Source: a virus
Strand: one strand, 5' to 3'
Virus record (IMG/VR): IMGVR_UViG_3300025313_000065
Location: 1-38,031 of that record
Length of the DNA: 38,031 nt
In this document: positions 37,553 through 38,031 of the stretch, piece after piece
How the letters are laid out: each line of letters starts with the position of its first letter
Numbering within the stretch: position 1 is the stretch's first letter
Notes under the pieces: model-generated
The model's input: the letters and a program-made list of their open reading frames with translations, nothing else
Databases searched by the model: none
What the model was told of the DNA's origin: nothing
Made by a program: the position numbers and the translations under genes

Positions 37553-38031
37553 TTAGGTCAGTTCAAATTTGCTTTGGGTCTCTTTCAGGCAATGCGGCGA
37601 GAACCATATCGTTTCGCGATGGCGATTGACCTTGCCGCGCGTTTCGTTCGCGCTGGCTGACGCGTAGCCGCCGTCCGATTTCCATGAAAATTTCGACCAG
37701 CCGCGCGCGGCGAGTTCGTCGTGACCCTCGCCCGCGTAGCCACACAGTCCGATCCGCATAAGTGCATTCGATTCGTTGGCGATGCACCATTCGCGGACGG
37801 CGTGTGCTACGTCGCCGTCATCGTGCGTGTAAATGTTCATGTCGCGTCCCGCCTCGCTCGAGTATGGTGGATCGAGAAATATCCCGCAGGTTTGTTGCTG
37901 AGTACCCTCCTCGCCAGCCCAGGTTACGGCGGGTTGGAGTACGCGCAGCCAATCGCCGCAGCACACACGTACATTCCGCATCCGTCGCGCAAGCTGATTC
38001 AGGTATTCGTACAGCTGGCCGTTTTTTCTGT
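37553..38031 (-). CDS. DNA adenine methylase, C-terminal part (5' end beyond window)
   Basis: The frame is open to the right edge; from ATG 37981 it would be 142 residues, but upstream codons (NGQLYEYLNQLARR) continue the protein, so the gene is cut. CGIFLDPPYS carries the DPPY catalytic motif IV of D12-class N6-adenine methylases. VRVCCGDWLRVL precedes it, as in this family, and HRETIWFSPHC ends it. The SAM-binding FxGxG part should lie outside. The enzyme would methylate adenine in a specific DNA site, protecting phage DNA from host nucleases. It converges on the late operon terminator. Confidence 0.8.
   Translation of the reverse strand, partial: RKNGQLYEYLNQLARRMRNVRVCCGDWLRVLQPAVTWAGEEGTQQQTCGIFLDPPYSSEAGRDMNIYTHDDGDVAHAVREWCIANESNALMRIGLCGYAGEGHDELAARGWSKFSWKSDGGYASASANETRGKVNRHRETIWFSPHCLKETQSKFELT

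Overview
The window is most of the genome, or one contig, of a tailed double-stranded DNA phage (or prophage) with a long non-contractile tail. A complete siphovirus-type set of virion genes can be read in order: small and large terminase, portal fused to a Mu F-like domain, protease/scaffold, major capsid protein, head-tail joining proteins, tail tube, overlapping tail assembly chaperones, tape measure, distal tail protein, baseplate hub and tail appendages. I see no integrase, excisionase, CRISPR array, rRNA or tRNA. The host cannot be fixed from the sequence. GC-rich coding, proline/threonine-rich extracellular tails of the PPTAxPAT kind and several very short mRNA leaders would fit a Chloroflexota-like host, but this is a weak inference.

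Layout. Positions 1-5795 are on the minus strand and form the early/DNA-metabolism arm. It holds a ribbon-helix-helix-like regulator, a 253-residue protein of unknown role, a 114-residue protein, an XPF/ERCC4-type nuclease, a Cys-containing small protein, a four-helix membrane protein, a Sak4-like RecA-fold ATPase, a 55-residue basic protein, a SWIM zinc-finger protein and an alanine-rich repeat protein that runs off the left edge. Positions 5796-6045 are a divergent control region with sigma70-like promoters on both strands. From 6046 to 37486 everything is on the plus strand: tiny membrane and zinc proteins, packaging, head, a five-gene sugar/methylation island, head-tail joining, tail, an HD-GYP phosphodiesterase, and a group of small membrane proteins that probably includes the holin. 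At the right edge a hairpin terminator separates this from a minus-strand DNA adenine methylase that runs off the window.

How the parts work together. The nuclease, ATPase and unknown early proteins probably serve replication or recombination. The late operon packages DNA and builds head and tail. Two features stand out. (1) Right after the major capsid gene there is an epimerase, two methyltransferases, a family 2 glycosyltransferase and a 914-residue protein with three glycosyltransferase domains. The end of the last gene looks like a small CCGG-type virion protein with its own internal ribosome binding site. This suggests that the phage makes and attaches its own methylated sugars, possibly to its capsid. 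(2) A complete HD-GYP domain lies next to the lysis genes. That family cleaves cyclic di-GMP, and some members cleave 3'3'-cGAMP, so it may alter host signalling or counter a cyclic-nucleotide defence. Beta-propellers have been added to two tail proteins (tail tube and distal tail protein), probably for surface binding.

All functions are read from sequence motifs by eye; no database search was run.
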